Assembly: GCF_000425505.1 (NCBI RefSeq)
Contig: NZ_AUDO01000010.1
Location: forward strand, 111,055-175,054
Source of the DNA: Flavobacterium frigidarium DSM 17623
GTDB lineage: Bacteria > Bacteroidota > Bacteroidia > Flavobacteriales > Flavobacteriaceae
Length of the DNA stretch: 64,000 nucleotides
Direction: 5' to 3'
The position numbers were made by a program, and so were the translations under genes. Positions 18,438-28,772 of this stretch are shown piece after piece. The notes below the pieces were generated by a model. That model searched no databases. It was not told the DNA's origin and saw only the letters and a list, made by a program, of their open reading frames with translations. Each line of letters begins with the position of its first letter. Position 1 is the first letter of the stretch.

Positions 18438-19101
18438 TTCTTATTATTTTTAGGATGAGTTAATGGCCCAAATAGGAATTATTCCTAAGGCAAGATAGGG
18501 CAGACAGCTATAATTTTCTGTGTGCTTTATACTGTTTAAAAGCTGAAAATGCTTAAGTACCAAATTTTAAAATTGGAGTAAAAACAGTCGATTTTAAAGC
18601 AAAAATGGATTAAATCTGGGCAAATATAGGAATTTATATCTAAAAAACAGATAAAAGCGGTATCCCGACCGTTACATCAGCTATGGAAATACAAAAATAA
18701 AATCGCACTATTAAGTAGTTGTTCCCTATTTTTTTGTTTCGGGAATCAAATTTTGAACACCATTATTTTTTAAAATTTGTCAATAATGTCTTAGAGATAG
18801 AATTGGTTTTTTTACAATATGCTTATATATTATTTCTAAGGCTAGTTTACTGATTGGTAGTTTCTCAAAAATACACATCGTAAAGATTGACCTCATTGCT
18901 AAACTACTAAATCCAGAGGTTTTACAAATAAAAGAGAGAGTCAATTAAATTTCAAAATGCAGATCGTAATAATGTTGATTACTTGTCAATCACGGAGCTA
19001 ATTATGATGCAATTAACAAAGGTAATCAGCTGTATTTTAATATATTATTTTAAATTATTAAGGAGTTTCCTAAAATTATTTATATTTTTAGAAAAAAAAA
19101 T
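18438..19101. other. Intergenic region between divergent symporter operon and comM
   Basis: The region has no convincing gene. It holds the symporter -7 box at 18621-18628, a short GTTCCC/GGGAAC-like hairpin at 18722-18747, and a stop-to-stop run of about 55 codons on the plus strand ending at 18948 with no ATG; its C-terminal codons look protein-like but may be a relic or chance. No known riboswitch was recognised. Confidence 0.6.
18621..18628 (-). promoter_or_regulatory. -7 promoter box of the symporter-racemase operon
   Basis: The minus strand reads TATATTTG (TAnnTTTG). It would give a long 5' leader of about 180 bases before the symporter ATG. Confidence 0.35.
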
Positions 19102-20637
19102 ATGCTAGTTAAGACTTTTGGAAGTGCAGTTTTTGGAGTAGAAGCAACAACAATCACAGTTGAAGTGAATATTGATAATGGGATTGGATATCACTTAGTG
19201 GGACTGCCAGATAATGCTATTAAGGAAAGTAGTTACCGAATTGCAGCTGCCTTAAAAAATAATGGTTACAAGCTTCCAGGAAAGAAAATAACAATTAATA
19301 TGGCGCCTGCTGATTTAAGAAAGGAGGGGTCTGCATATGATTTAACTTTAACGATTGGAATCTTAGTAGCCTCTGAACAGATAAAATCAGTTTGTTATCA
19401 AGACTATATCATTATGGGCGAACTTTCATTAGATGGGAGTCTGCAGCCTATCCGCGGTGCATTACCAATTGCAATAAAAGCTAAGGAAGAAGGTTTTAAA
19501 GGTTTTTTTCTTCCGAAACAAAATGTCAAAGAGGCAGCAATAGTTTCCGGATTAGATGTTTATGGCGTCGAAACAATCCAGGAAGTAATTGATTTTCTCG
19601 AAGGGAGGGGGACTCTTGAGCCAACCGTTATCGATACACGAACAGAATTTTATAAAGATTTAGATTTCCCAGAGTTTGACTTTTCAGATGTAAAAGGGCA
19701 GGAGTCTATTAAAAGATGTATGGAAATTGCGGCAGCAGGTGGTCATAATATAATTTTGATAGGACCACCAGGAGCAGGGAAAACAATGTTAGCTAAAAGA
19801 TTGCCAAGTATTTTGCCGCCCATGACTTTGCGTGAAGCGTTGGAAACTACTAAAATTCATAGTGTTGCAGGAAAATTAAAAGAAGTGGGATTAATGAATC
19901 AGCGACCGTTTAGAAGTCCCCATCATACCATTTCAAACGTAGCACTTGTTGGAGGTGGAAGTTATCCTCAGCCTGGTGAAATATCAATGGCACACAATGG
20001 CGTACTATTCTTAGATGAATTACCAGAGTTTAAGCGGGATGTTTTGGAAGTAATGCGTCAACCGTTAGAAGATCGCGAAGTAACTATTTCGAGAGCTAAG
20101 TTCACGGTAACGTATCCTTCTTCGTTCATGCTTGTTGCGAGTATGAACCCGAGTCCGAGCGGATTTTTTAATGATCCAGATGCACCACAAACTTCGTCTC
20201 CTCATGAAATGCAACGTTATTTAAGCAAGGTTTCTGGACCATTATTAGATCGAATAGACATACATATCGAAGTTACACCTGTACCTTTTGATAAATTATC
20301 TGATGATCGAAAAGCAGAGAGTAGCGTCAGTATTAGAAAGCGTGTTACAGCAGCCAGAGCATTTCAAACTGTGCGATTTGAGAACTTTGATCATATTCAT
20401 TACAATGCACAAATGAATACCAAACAAATCAGGGAATTTTGTGCCCTAGACGAAACTTCAAAATCTTTATTAAAGACAGCAATGGAGCGACTCAATTTAT
20501 CAGCGAGAGCGTATGATCGCATACTCAAGGTTTCGCGTACCATCGCAGATCTTGAGGGAGCATCGACTGTGGTTTCTTCTCACATAGCCGAAGCTATACA
20601 ATATCGAAGTCTGGACCGCGATGGCTGGCTAGGATAA
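19102..20637 (+). CDS. comM: ComM/YifB family Mg-chelatase-like AAA ATPase
   Basis: Hexameric helicase-like ATPase that promotes branch migration during natural transformation in characterised relatives. The 511 residues comprise an N-terminal Lon-protease-like fold (1-170), the AAA core with Walker A GPPGAGKT at 221-228 and Walker B in NGVLFLDELPEF, and a C-terminal helical domain. Length and motifs are complete. It is transcribed alone, divergent from the symporter operon. Presence of comM does not prove competence. Confidence 0.93.
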   Translation: MLVKTFGSAVFGVEATTITVEVNIDNGIGYHLVGLPDNAIKESSYRIAAALKNNGYKLPGKKITINMAPADLRKEGSAYDLTLTIGILVASEQIKSVCYQDYIIMGELSLDGSLQPIRGALPIAIKAKEEGFKGFFLPKQNVKEAAIVSGLDVYGVETIQEVIDFLEGRGTLEPTVIDTRTEFYKDLDFPEFDFSDVKGQESIKRCMEIAAAGGHNIILIGPPGAGKTMLAKRLPSILPPMTLREALETTKIHSVAGKLKEVGLMNQRPFRSPHHTISNVALVGGGSYPQPGEISMAHNGVLFLDELPEFKRDVLEVMRQPLEDREVTISRAKFTVTYPSSFMLVASMNPSPSGFFNDPDAPQTSSPHEMQRYLSKVSGPLLDRIDIHIEVTPVPFDKLSDDRKAESSVSIRKRVTAARAFQTVRFENFDHIHYNAQMNTKQIREFCALDETSKSLLKTAMERLNLSARAYDRILKVSRTIADLEGASTVVSSHIAEAIQYRSLDRDGWLG

Positions 20638-20664
20638 AAAAAGCTTGAGAAAAATCTCAAGCTT
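20635..20664. terminator. Terminator between comM and the metalloprotease gene
   Basis: The perfect 10-bp stem AAGCTTGAGA/TCTCAAGCTT (20641-20664) is followed by a T-run on the minus strand, so it mainly serves the minus-strand gene; the T-tail for comM is weak. Confidence 0.8.
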
Positions 20665-20673
20665 CAATTTAAA

Positions 20674-21534
20674 TTATCTTATTTCTGCAAAGGTATCTCC
20701 CTGTTTAATATCTCCAGATTTATAGCCTTTCATAAACCAATATTTTCTTTGTTGAGAAGTTCCATGGGTAAATGATTCAGGAACAATACGTCCTTGCATT
20801 TTACTTTGTATGGCATCGTCTCCTACGGCATGAGCAGCACTAAGAGCCTCTTCAATATCACCATCTTCAAGAAAACTGGTCATTCTTTGATTGTAGTGTG
20901 TCCATAAGCCTGCATAAAAATCTGCTTGCAACTCTAGAGCAACAGATAATTTATTGGCCTCGGCTTGTGATTTACCTTGTTGCATTTGGCGCATTTTAGC
21001 TGAAGTTCCTAGCAAAGTTTGTACGTGATGCCCTATTTCATGAGCGAGTACATAAGCTGTTGCAAAATCTCCCCCTTCGGCACCAAAACGAGTTTCAAGT
21101 TCTGTAAAAAAACTTAAATCCATATACACTTGTTGGTCTGCAGGACAATAAAATGGTCCTGAAGCCGATGTGGCACTTCCGCACTTTGTATTGACAGCAT
21201 CAGTAAATAAAACTACTGTAGGCTCTTTATAAGTCATGCCGTTTTCTTGAAATATTTTTGTCCACACATCTTCATTATTTGAAATAAGTGCGTCAACGAA
21301 TTCACCTTCTTCTATTTCCTTTGCAGTTAAATCTCTTTGTTCAGTGGGAGCGCTTTGTCCTTGATTCATTTGCTCTAAGATAGGCGTAATCATTTGTCCG
21401 TTTTCTCCACCAAAGGCATTAAGTAGCAAAATTACAATACCTATTATTCCTCCTCCAACTACAGTTTTCCCTCCTGATGACATTCCTCTTCGGTCGTCTA
21501 GATTTCCACTTTTACGGGTGCCTTTCCATTTCAT
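20674..21534 (-). CDS. Neutral zinc metallopeptidase (YpfJ family)
   Basis: A 286-residue putative zinc peptidase anchored by one membrane helix (about 24-41). The gluzincin-like motif HEIGHH lies at 165-170 and a downstream ALELQADFYAGLW segment supplies the third ligand region; this combination defines the YpfJ group. Charged N-terminal residues (KWKGTRKS, DDRRGM) are typical. Its substrate is unknown in the whole family. Confidence 0.92.
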   Translation of the reverse strand: MKWKGTRKSGNLDDRRGMSSGGKTVVGGGIIGIVILLLNAFGGENGQMITPILEQMNQGQSAPTEQRDLTAKEIEEGEFVDALISNNEDVWTKIFQENGMTYKEPTVVLFTDAVNTKCGSATSASGPFYCPADQQVYMDLSFFTELETRFGAEGGDFATAYVLAHEIGHHVQTLLGTSAKMRQMQQGKSQAEANKLSVALELQADFYAGLWTHYNQRMTSFLEDGDIEEALSAAHAVGDDAIQSKMQGRIVPESFTHGTSQQRKYWFMKGYKSGDIKQGDTFAEIR

Positions 21535-21607
21535 ATTTAGATGCTTAAATTTATTTGAAAACGAATTTATATTTTTTTTGGATATAATTACCTTTTTTTG
21601 ACGATTA

Positions 21608-24600
21608 TTAGGGTAAATCGACCCATTTCACAATGGTTTCTTCCACTATTTTCTTTAGAATAGGTTTAGATACAAAGTCGTTCATGCCTGCTAATGTGCA
21701 CTGTTGTTTTATTTCTAGTTCAGCACTTGCTGTAATTGCAATTATGGGGACAGATTTTCCGCCAGCTAACTTTCTAATCAATTTTGTTGCTTGAAATCCG
21801 TTCATGACCGGCATTTGTATGTCCATGAAAATAATATTGGGTTCCAAATTTTCAAATTGTGCTACTGCATCTAGTCCATTGTAAAATTGTTGTATATTTG
21901 CTTCTGGCAAGATGTTTTTAATAATGGTTTTGAGTAAAAGCATGTTGATTTTGTTATCTTCAACTAGCATGACTTTCAAATTTCGTAAATAGTCCTTGTT
22001 TTGAAATAGTAAATCAATCTCAGAGAGACTATTTTCATTGCTTTTATTCAAAGGCTCGACACCATCGTCAGATGTTCTTAAATTTAGATCAAAATAAAAT
22101 GTGCTTCCTATGCCTACGGTACTTTCTAAGTTTAATTTGCTTTTCATTAAACCTAATAACTTATTTGAAATAGTCAAGCCAAGACCTGTTCCGCCAAACT
22201 TCTTTGTTGTAGAACTATCCTCCTGCGAGAATGCTTTAAAAATTTTACTTTTATTTTCTTCTAGAATTCCAATGCCAGAATCAATTACAGCAAAACGCAT
22301 TGTAGTATGCTGATGATCGGTTTTTTCGATAACAGTAACATTTAATTTGATAGAACCTTTATTAGTAAATTTAACGGCATTGGCTAATAGATTTATTAAT
22401 ATTTGCTTTAATCGAATACTATCAACATAAAAAAATTGGTTGATTTCTGGAGCAATATTTAATTGTAAAGCGATGTTTTTTTGGTTTGATTCATATAAAA
22501 TTAGATCTCTTACTTGTTCTAATAATTCCTTAACGTCATGTTTTTCAATTAGCAAATCTAATTTTCCTGCTTCAATTTTCGAAAAGTCCAGAATATCGTT
22601 AACAATACCAAGTAATGAATGAGCCGATTGATTGACTGTCATCATGTGTTTTTGTTGGTTTTCTTCCAGTTTGGTTTTCATTAATAAATCTGTAAATCCT
22701 ATGATACCATTTAATGGTGTTCGTATTTCATGACTCATATTAGCCAGGAACTCTGATTTGGCTTTATTTGCAGCTTCAGCTAAATCTTTTGCTTTTACTA
22801 CTGATTCATTTAATTTTCTTTCGGTTATATCAAGCATAATTCCTTCGATATAAGTAATCTCACCGTTTTTGATAACCGCATCTCCAAATTCTTCAACCCA
22901 AACAACTTCACCTCCTTTTTTAGTAATGCGATAGGTAAAATGAAAAGGTTTCCCTTTGGCTAATCTTTTCAATGATTCTTCCTGCACACGAGCCAAGTCT
23001 TGAGGATGAATGATATCGACATAATTGATGTGTTTTTCTAAAAACTCTGATTTGTTATAACCGGTTAACTTCTCAATTTCGTCATTGAGGTAAATTTTCG
23101 TAAACTTCTCATCGTTCTCAGATAAATAAATTGTACCTGGAATATTGTTGGCAAGCAACCTAAATTTTTCTTCACTTTCATAGATAGCAGTTTCAGTTGC
23201 AATACGATCGATACTGGTTGCGATATTACGTGCTAAAGTTTGTAAAACATTCACCTCATCGTCTGACCATACGCGTTCATGGTCGGTATCATCAAAACCT
23301 AAAAAGCCATGAAACTTATTTTTAACAAAGATGGGGAAAAGTATTAAAGATAGTACTCCAACATTTTTAAGTTTCGTTCGAAGGCTTTCATTCTCAATGT
23401 TAGAGATATTTTCGATGTAAATTTTATTTTCTAAAAGAGGATTTAATAATTCCTCAAAATAAGCGTATGGGATATTTTGTAATGCAGGATTATTATCTGC
23501 TAGATGGTCGCTGTCGTTGATCCAGCGATATTTCTGACTTATTGTTCTGTCATTTGCATTATTCTCATAATAATAAGAACGATGTGACTTAGTGGCTTTT
23601 CCCATTATGATGAGAATAGTAGCAAAAATTGCATCGAGATCTTTACTGTTTAAAAACTTTTCAGCGCACAATGTCATTGCAGCAAGGAGGTCACTTTTAT
23701 ATTTTAACTTGACCTCTGCGTTTAATCGATTTTGCGATTCGAAAGCAATGGTGATAACGTCAGATAAAGAACGTGTGAAATTAATATCTTCATTGTCCCA
23801 ATTTTTAATTTTTTGAGTCGCTTCGAAGCATAAGATTCCTTTTAACTCTCCTTCAATAAATACGGGTGTATCAAGTAGAGAATAAATGGAATTTGTTGGG
23901 AAAAACTCTTTTTGTAGGTCAACTAACATCTCACTTTGATACACGTCAGCGATAATTATTTGTGATTTACTAGTTATAGCCTCAAAGTAATTAGGGAATT
24001 CTTCTTTGAGCAAAATATTTCCCTTACTAAATTGTTTAGTGGTGGCATTGTATTGCATTTCGCACAAGACATTATCTGAACTGTATTTCCAATAGCTTGC
24101 TCTACATACACCAATTATTTCTGTAGTAATTAGTAAGATGTTTTTAATTATGCTGTCGGTTGTTTGACTACTAAAATAGCTTTCTGAGGTGAACTTATTC
24201 AGAGCTTCACTATACTTTTGATTTTTAATTGCGCGTTGTGCATTCTCAATTTGGCTATTTCTAAAAAAAGTAATATCTCTTGAAATACCATAGTAACCAT
24301 TGATTAAATTATTTTTGTCCCTATTAATTGCGACTTTTTGTGAGAGCCAAATTTCTTCGCCGTTCTTTTTAATTATTGGAAACTCCATCACTTTAAAGTT
24401 CGTTGAATCCGCATCTGTTTTTGCGTAAAAATCAAGTACCTTTTGTAAGTAATCTGGTCTAATTAATGCTCTAAAATTAGAAGATGAAAGTTCCTCGATA
24501 GAATAGCCAGTGGTGTTCTCAGAATTTTGATTTAAGAAAATGTAATTGCCTTTATAATCTAATTCGAAAATAATGTCATTTGCAGATTCCACTAAATTTT

Positions 24601-25612
24601 TATAAGATTTTTGAGTTTTGATTTGGTCAGTGACATCTTGCCCTATACCTATGATTAAATCTTCGGAATATTTTTTATCATTCCACTGAATGTATTTATA
24701 GCTGCCGTCCTTGCATTTTAATTTTCGAGTAAAAATTCTTGTCTTAATGTCTTCTTGATGAAATTTCTCTCCGGTAAACTCTGGATCTTCGGTTAACTTC
24801 CAGAAGCCCATACCCATCACTTCACGACTATTGTACCCTAAAATTGGAGTAACGGTGTCGCTGCAAAATTTAATTTCACCTTTTTTATTAGCAGCTATTA
24901 TGAGAGAGTTTCCATTATTTACTATTTCGTTTGCAAACTTAAATTTATCTTGAATATTCAGCTGACTTATGTGACGAATGTAGTTAATAACAAAAATTAG
25001 AAGAGAATAATTAATTAGGATTATGATTTTAACAACTGATAAAAGTTCAAAAAACAAACATGCCGTTAAAAACAAAAAGATGAATGCATTGAGTATCCAA
25101 TATATTTTTATTGGCCTGATAACCGTGTATGAAAATAAGAATAAAACGCAGAAACCCACTAATGGAATGACATCATTTTCTAAGGTTACTAGATTAAAGC
25201 AAACTAATGCAAAATAGCAGAGATAAGTATAACTATAAATAGTACTAATATTATTAAAAACAACGGTAGATTTTTTACTTATCGAGTATAGGAGTAAAAG
25301 AAACAAACCTATTAGAACATTCAGAAGCAGCAAACCTTTTGGGCGAGCTGCAAACAGTTCATAATTGAATTCGATAACAGGAGTTAGAATTCCAAAGAAT
25401 AAAATGTAGGTTTGGTATTCTTTGTTTTTATAATAGTCATTAGCTGAGACATCAGCAAAAGGAACGACTAATTTCTTTTTAATTTGGTAAAAGTGAAAGA
25501 AAAATAAAAAAATGAAGAACAGCAACATAGGGACAATGATCCAAAAAATGTTTTGATCAATGAGAGTATCATTGATTATGTCTTGATAAAAAATAATTTG
25601 TTTTGTTACCAT
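21608..25612 (-). CDS. Membrane hybrid histidine kinase with PAS, GAF and receiver domains
   Basis: A 1334-residue sensor. Order: about seven N-terminal membrane helices (20-215), two PAS domains (about 225-455), two GAF domains (about 470-790), a third PAS (about 800-920), a HisKA domain with the phospho-accepting His in FLANMSHEIRTPLNGI, an HATPase domain with N, G1 and G2 boxes (GTGLGLTISN), and a C-terminal receiver with phospho-acceptor Asp in IIFMDIQMPVMNG. There is no DNA-binding output domain, and no response regulator or phosphotransfer gene nearby, so an unlinked partner is needed. Confidence 0.93.
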   Translation of the reverse strand: MVTKQIIFYQDIINDTLIDQNIFWIIVPMLLFFIFLFFFHFYQIKKKLVVPFADVSANDYYKNKEYQTYILFFGILTPVIEFNYELFAARPKGLLLLNVLIGLFLLLLYSISKKSTVVFNNISTIYSYTYLCYFALVCFNLVTLENDVIPLVGFCVLFLFSYTVIRPIKIYWILNAFIFLFLTACLFFELLSVVKIIILINYSLLIFVINYIRHISQLNIQDKFKFANEIVNNGNSLIIAANKKGEIKFCSDTVTPILGYNSREVMGMGFWKLTEDPEFTGEKFHQEDIKTRIFTRKLKCKDGSYKYIQWNDKKYSEDLIIGIGQDVTDQIKTQKSYKNLVESANDIIFELDYKGNYIFLNQNSENTTGYSIEELSSSNFRALIRPDYLQKVLDFYAKTDADSTNFKVMEFPIIKKNGEEIWLSQKVAINRDKNNLINGYYGISRDITFFRNSQIENAQRAIKNQKYSEALNKFTSESYFSSQTTDSIIKNILLITTEIIGVCRASYWKYSSDNVLCEMQYNATTKQFSKGNILLKEEFPNYFEAITSKSQIIIADVYQSEMLVDLQKEFFPTNSIYSLLDTPVFIEGELKGILCFEATQKIKNWDNEDINFTRSLSDVITIAFESQNRLNAEVKLKYKSDLLAAMTLCAEKFLNSKDLDAIFATILIIMGKATKSHRSYYYENNANDRTISQKYRWINDSDHLADNNPALQNIPYAYFEELLNPLLENKIYIENISNIENESLRTKLKNVGVLSLILFPIFVKNKFHGFLGFDDTDHERVWSDDEVNVLQTLARNIATSIDRIATETAIYESEEKFRLLANNIPGTIYLSENDEKFTKIYLNDEIEKLTGYNKSEFLEKHINYVDIIHPQDLARVQEESLKRLAKGKPFHFTYRITKKGGEVVWVEEFGDAVIKNGEITYIEGIMLDITERKLNESVVKAKDLAEAANKAKSEFLANMSHEIRTPLNGIIGFTDLLMKTKLEENQQKHMMTVNQSAHSLLGIVNDILDFSKIEAGKLDLLIEKHDVKELLEQVRDLILYESNQKNIALQLNIAPEINQFFYVDSIRLKQILINLLANAVKFTNKGSIKLNVTVIEKTDHQHTTMRFAVIDSGIGILEENKSKIFKAFSQEDSSTTKKFGGTGLGLTISNKLLGLMKSKLNLESTVGIGSTFYFDLNLRTSDDGVEPLNKSNENSLSEIDLLFQNKDYLRNLKVMLVEDNKINMLLLKTIIKNILPEANIQQFYNGLDAVAQFENLEPNIIFMDIQMPVMNGFQATKLIRKLAGGKSVPIIAITASAELEIKQQCTLAGMNDFVSKPILKKIVEETIVKWVDLP

Positions 25613-25724
25613 TCTTAAAACATAGTTACTCGTGCTTAGTATAAATAAAAAAAGATATAATAGCCTAATACTTTTTTAAATTAGTACCGTATGAATGTGA
25701 TACAAGTTAATGAAATTAAACAAT

Positions 25725-25764
25725 AAAACTGCAATAAGACTTTAAAATCTAGTTGCAGTTTTTT
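25725..25764 (-). terminator. Terminator of the 250-residue membrane protein gene
   Basis: The stem AAACTGCAA/TTGCAGTTT with a long loop is followed on the minus strand by TTTTATTGTTT, 34 bases past the stop. Confidence 0.65.
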
Positions 25765-25797
25765 CAAATTGTATGTTTAAAATGGATTCTTTAAAAT

Positions 25798-26550
25798 TTA
25801 TTCTTTTTCGAAAATTGCTTCGTATAAACAATAATTAATTGAATAGACAATTGGGATTGTAAAAAACACTCCAATTATACAACCTACGAACCCAACTAAC
25901 GCACCTATAACTCCCACAACTAGTAGCGCAAATATAACTAGCGGATTTTTTGCAACTACTGCTATACTTGTTTTTATAGCTTCAATTGCAGTAAGATTTT
26001 GAAACACAATTAAAGGTAGTGTAAGCAACGTAAAAAGCGTAATTGCAATTTTAAATAGGGAACCTACAAATGCTACTCCTACTGAAACTGCAGCAGTCGA
26101 TATGGCTGTATCTAAAAGAGTAAGAATTACAGTTGCTAAAATGATTTCTTTAACATAGGGCCATTTATAGAAGCTGAACATATCTGAGGTTTTAAACTCT
26201 TCATCTCTAGCAGCAGATTGTGCCATTTTTAAAAAAGCAGTTGAAAATGGAGCAATCAAGACTGTAAGAATCACAGAGATGATCTGAAGATATACAAAAT
26301 AGATATTGTTCGGATCTTTAAAGATGGCAAAATCATTATCTTTCATGCTTTTTAACTCTTCAATACCTATTATTTTAACCATTCCAAACATTGCTATTAT
26401 TAGCAATAAGAACGAACAAAGTAATAGCACTGAACCTGCAAAAACGGCTATCTTTTTATAATTTTCAAAAGCGTTATTAAAAACTTCTCCAAAGTCTAGC
26501 GAATATCCTTCTCTCTTTATTTGTTCAATTCTTTGCGAAATCTTGTTCAT
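25798..26550 (-). CDS. Multi-pass membrane protein of unknown function
   Basis: A 250-residue protein with six predicted membrane helices after a short charged N-terminus (MNKISQRIEQIKREGYSLDFGEVF). The helix pattern and the DFGEVFNNAFENYKK start resemble the flavobacterial proteins with a glycerophosphodiesterase-membrane-domain-like fold, but no catalytic residues are visible. The gene lies 69 bases downstream of the aldehyde dehydrogenase gene on the same strand and may be in one unit with it. I cannot assign a function. Confidence 0.75.
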   Translation of the reverse strand: MNKISQRIEQIKREGYSLDFGEVFNNAFENYKKIAVFAGSVLLLCSFLLLIIAMFGMVKIIGIEELKSMKDNDFAIFKDPNNIYFVYLQIISVILTVLIAPFSTAFLKMAQSAARDEEFKTSDMFSFYKWPYVKEIILATVILTLLDTAISTAAVSVGVAFVGSLFKIAITLFTLLTLPLIVFQNLTAIEAIKTSIAVVAKNPLVIFALLVVGVIGALVGFVGCIIGVFFTIPIVYSINYCLYEAIFEKE

Positions 26551-26619
26551 TAATCTTAGGTTTAATTGGTTTTTTAAATGTGAATAGTCCTTTTATAAGT
26601 TGGCACAATTACAAAATTG

Positions 26620-27948
26620 TTACAGCCATTTTAAAAATTTTCTAATAGTTTTTAGTTTGTCGCCATAAGGAGCGTATCGCATTGGTAAATCCAACCAATT
26701 GGCTTTTTTTACTATTCCTTTGCTGTGAGAAAAAACATCAAAGCTCAAGCTACCATGATACGCACCTATACCACTATGTCCTACACCTCCAAAAGGCAAT
26801 CTTTTATTTGAAAAATGCACAACAGTATCGTTGATGCAACCACCTCCAAAAGAGTAATTGGCTATCATTTGTGAGGCAAAAGTTTTGTTCTCGGTGAAGA
26901 TGTACATAGACAAAGGCTTTTCATAGCGAGAAATGATAGTATGTAAATCTGCATTACTAGCGTAAGTTAAAATAGGTAAAAGCGGTCCAAAGATTTCGTC
27001 TTTCATAATCAAACTATCTAAGTTGCTCTCGGCGATAAGTGTGGGTGCAATGTAACAATCTGACTCATCTGTTTGTCCGCCAAAAATAACGTTAGCAGGG
27101 TCAATTAATTCGATTAGGCGGCTCCAATTTTTCAAGTTTATTATTCGAGAATAATCTGGAGAAGTTTTTGGCGTTAAGCCATAAGCCGCAGTAATTTCTT
27201 CTTTTAGGTGTTTGATGAATTGCTCCTTCATATCTTTTTGAACCAAGATATAATCAGGTGCAATGCAGGTTTGTCCAGCATTTATAAATTTTCCCCAAAC
27301 GATGCGCTTGGCTGCTAGTTTAAGATTTGCTGTTTCATCAACAATGCAAGGGTTTTTACCTCCTAGTTCTAAAGTAACCGGTGTTAAATGCACAGCTGCT
27401 GCAGCGGCTACTATTTTACCCACAGGAACACTACCCGTAAAAAAGATGTAATCCCATCGTTGTGCCAGTAATTCCTTAGAGACATCGACCCCGCCTTGAA
27501 CTACTGAAACATGTTCAGGTCTAAAAGTGAGTGCAATGATTTTTGCTAAAACTTCGGATGTTTTTGGTGTTAACTCTGAGGGTTTTAAAACCACCTGATT
27601 CCCAGCTGCTATAGCAGAAATAAGTGGACACATCGCTAACTGATAGGGATAATTCCAAGGGGCGATAATTAAGACCTTTCCGTAGGGTTCTTTATAAATA
27701 AAATCTCGAGAAGGAAAATTTAGAATCGAAGGCAAAACAGCCTCAGGTTTAGACCACTTTTTAATATTTTTAATCGTATCCTTTAATTCCGAAACGACAT
27801 AACTTGTTTCGGTAAGAACGGCTTCAAATGCAGGTTTTTTAAAGTCTTGGTACAAAGCATCAATGATCTCGTTTTCATGCAAGAGCACGTTGTTGAGAAG
27901 CTTGATTAACATTTCTTTTCGGTAAGCTATATTTGTTTTAAAGTCCAT
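26620..27948 (-). CDS. Aldehyde dehydrogenase (short class 3 type)
   Basis: NAD(P)+-dependent oxidation of aldehydes to acids. The 442 residues match the short class that acts on medium- or long-chain fatty aldehydes. Catalytic Cys is in FINAGQTCIAP, the general base Glu in VTLELGGKNP, the NAD-contacting Asn in IIAPWNYPYQ, and the EIFGPLLPI motif is present. Natural substrate not determinable. The upstream pseudouridine synthase gene ends 34 bases before this start on the same strand. Confidence 0.93.
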   Translation of the reverse strand: MDFKTNIAYRKEMLIKLLNNVLLHENEIIDALYQDFKKPAFEAVLTETSYVVSELKDTIKNIKKWSKPEAVLPSILNFPSRDFIYKEPYGKVLIIAPWNYPYQLAMCPLISAIAAGNQVVLKPSELTPKTSEVLAKIIALTFRPEHVSVVQGGVDVSKELLAQRWDYIFFTGSVPVGKIVAAAAAVHLTPVTLELGGKNPCIVDETANLKLAAKRIVWGKFINAGQTCIAPDYILVQKDMKEQFIKHLKEEITAAYGLTPKTSPDYSRIINLKNWSRLIELIDPANVIFGGQTDESDCYIAPTLIAESNLDSLIMKDEIFGPLLPILTYASNADLHTIISRYEKPLSMYIFTENKTFASQMIANYSFGGGCINDTVVHFSNKRLPFGGVGHSGIGAYHGSLSFDVFSHSKGIVKKANWLDLPMRYAPYGDKLKTIRKFLKWL

Positions 27949-27982
27949 GGTATCATTTTTTATGGTAGTGTAGCTACCGGAT

Positions 27983-28675
27983 TTATTTCACGGCATTCCA
28001 GATCACTTCGTTAGGAACTGGAGCAACAATACACAATTCTAGTTTACTAACGGGATGTGTAAAAACTAATTGTCTTGCATGCAAATGAATCCCTCCATCT
28101 GCGTTGCTGCGGTCAAAACCGTATTTTAAATCTCCTTTTATAGGAGATCCTATTGCAGCGAGTTGCGCTCGTATTTGATGGTGTCTACCCGTGTGTAAGT
28201 TTATTTCTAAAGCAAAGTAATTGTTTAACTCCTTAAATATAGTGTAATCTAAGCTTGCTTGTTTGCTATCAGGAACTTCTTTTATATGCGCTTTTGAACT
28301 GTTATTTTTTTCGTTTCTTTTTAGAAAATGAATTAGTGTATCTGCAGGTTTTGCGGGTTTGTTTTTAACAACTGCCCAATAGGTTTTTTTGGTCTCTCTA
28401 TTTTTAAACAGTTCGTTCATTCGCGTAAGCGCTTTACTAGTTTTTGCAAAAACCACAATTCCAGAAGTCGGTCTATCTAATCGATGCACAACACCTAGGA
28501 AGACATCACCGGGTTTATCATACTTCACTTTGATATATTCCTTGACAACATCAGATAAGGGTTTGTCTCCTGTTTTATCGCCTTGCACAATATCTCCTAC
28601 ACGTTTGTTGATTACAATTATGTGGTTGTCCTCGTGTAAAACATCAAGATTGTCTTTTGTCGAAATTATTTTCAA
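27983..28675 (-). CDS. RluA family pseudouridine synthase
   Basis: Isomerises uridine to pseudouridine in RNA. The catalytic motif HRLDRPTSG begins at residue 64 with Asp67 as the nucleophile; LHTGRHHQIRAQLA is the second family hallmark. At 230 residues it is a short form, without an S4 RNA-binding domain, as in RluA or TruC-like proteins. Whether the target is rRNA or tRNA cannot be told. Confidence 0.92.
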   Translation of the reverse strand: MKIISTKDNLDVLHEDNHIIVINKRVGDIVQGDKTGDKPLSDVVKEYIKVKYDKPGDVFLGVVHRLDRPTSGIVVFAKTSKALTRMNELFKNRETKKTYWAVVKNKPAKPADTLIHFLKRNEKNNSSKAHIKEVPDSKQASLDYTIFKELNNYFALEINLHTGRHHQIRAQLAAIGSPIKGDLKYGFDRSNADGGIHLHARQLVFTHPVSKLELCIVAPVPNEVIWNAVK

Positions 28676-28700
28676 AACAGTAAATTTAGATTATAGGAAA

Positions 28701-28759
28701 TAAAAAATCCCTTAAATAGTACGCTTGTACAGTAAAACTGCAGCAGAATATATAAGGGA
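28701..28759 (-). terminator. Structured terminator after panB
   Basis: TCCCTTA (28753-28759 read on the minus strand) pairs with TAAGGGA (28708-28714), enclosing an inner GTAC-aagc-GTAC hairpin, and a T-run follows at 28702-28707. It lies just beyond the panB stop. Confidence 0.55.
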
Positions 28760-28772
28760 GTATAGGGGGATA

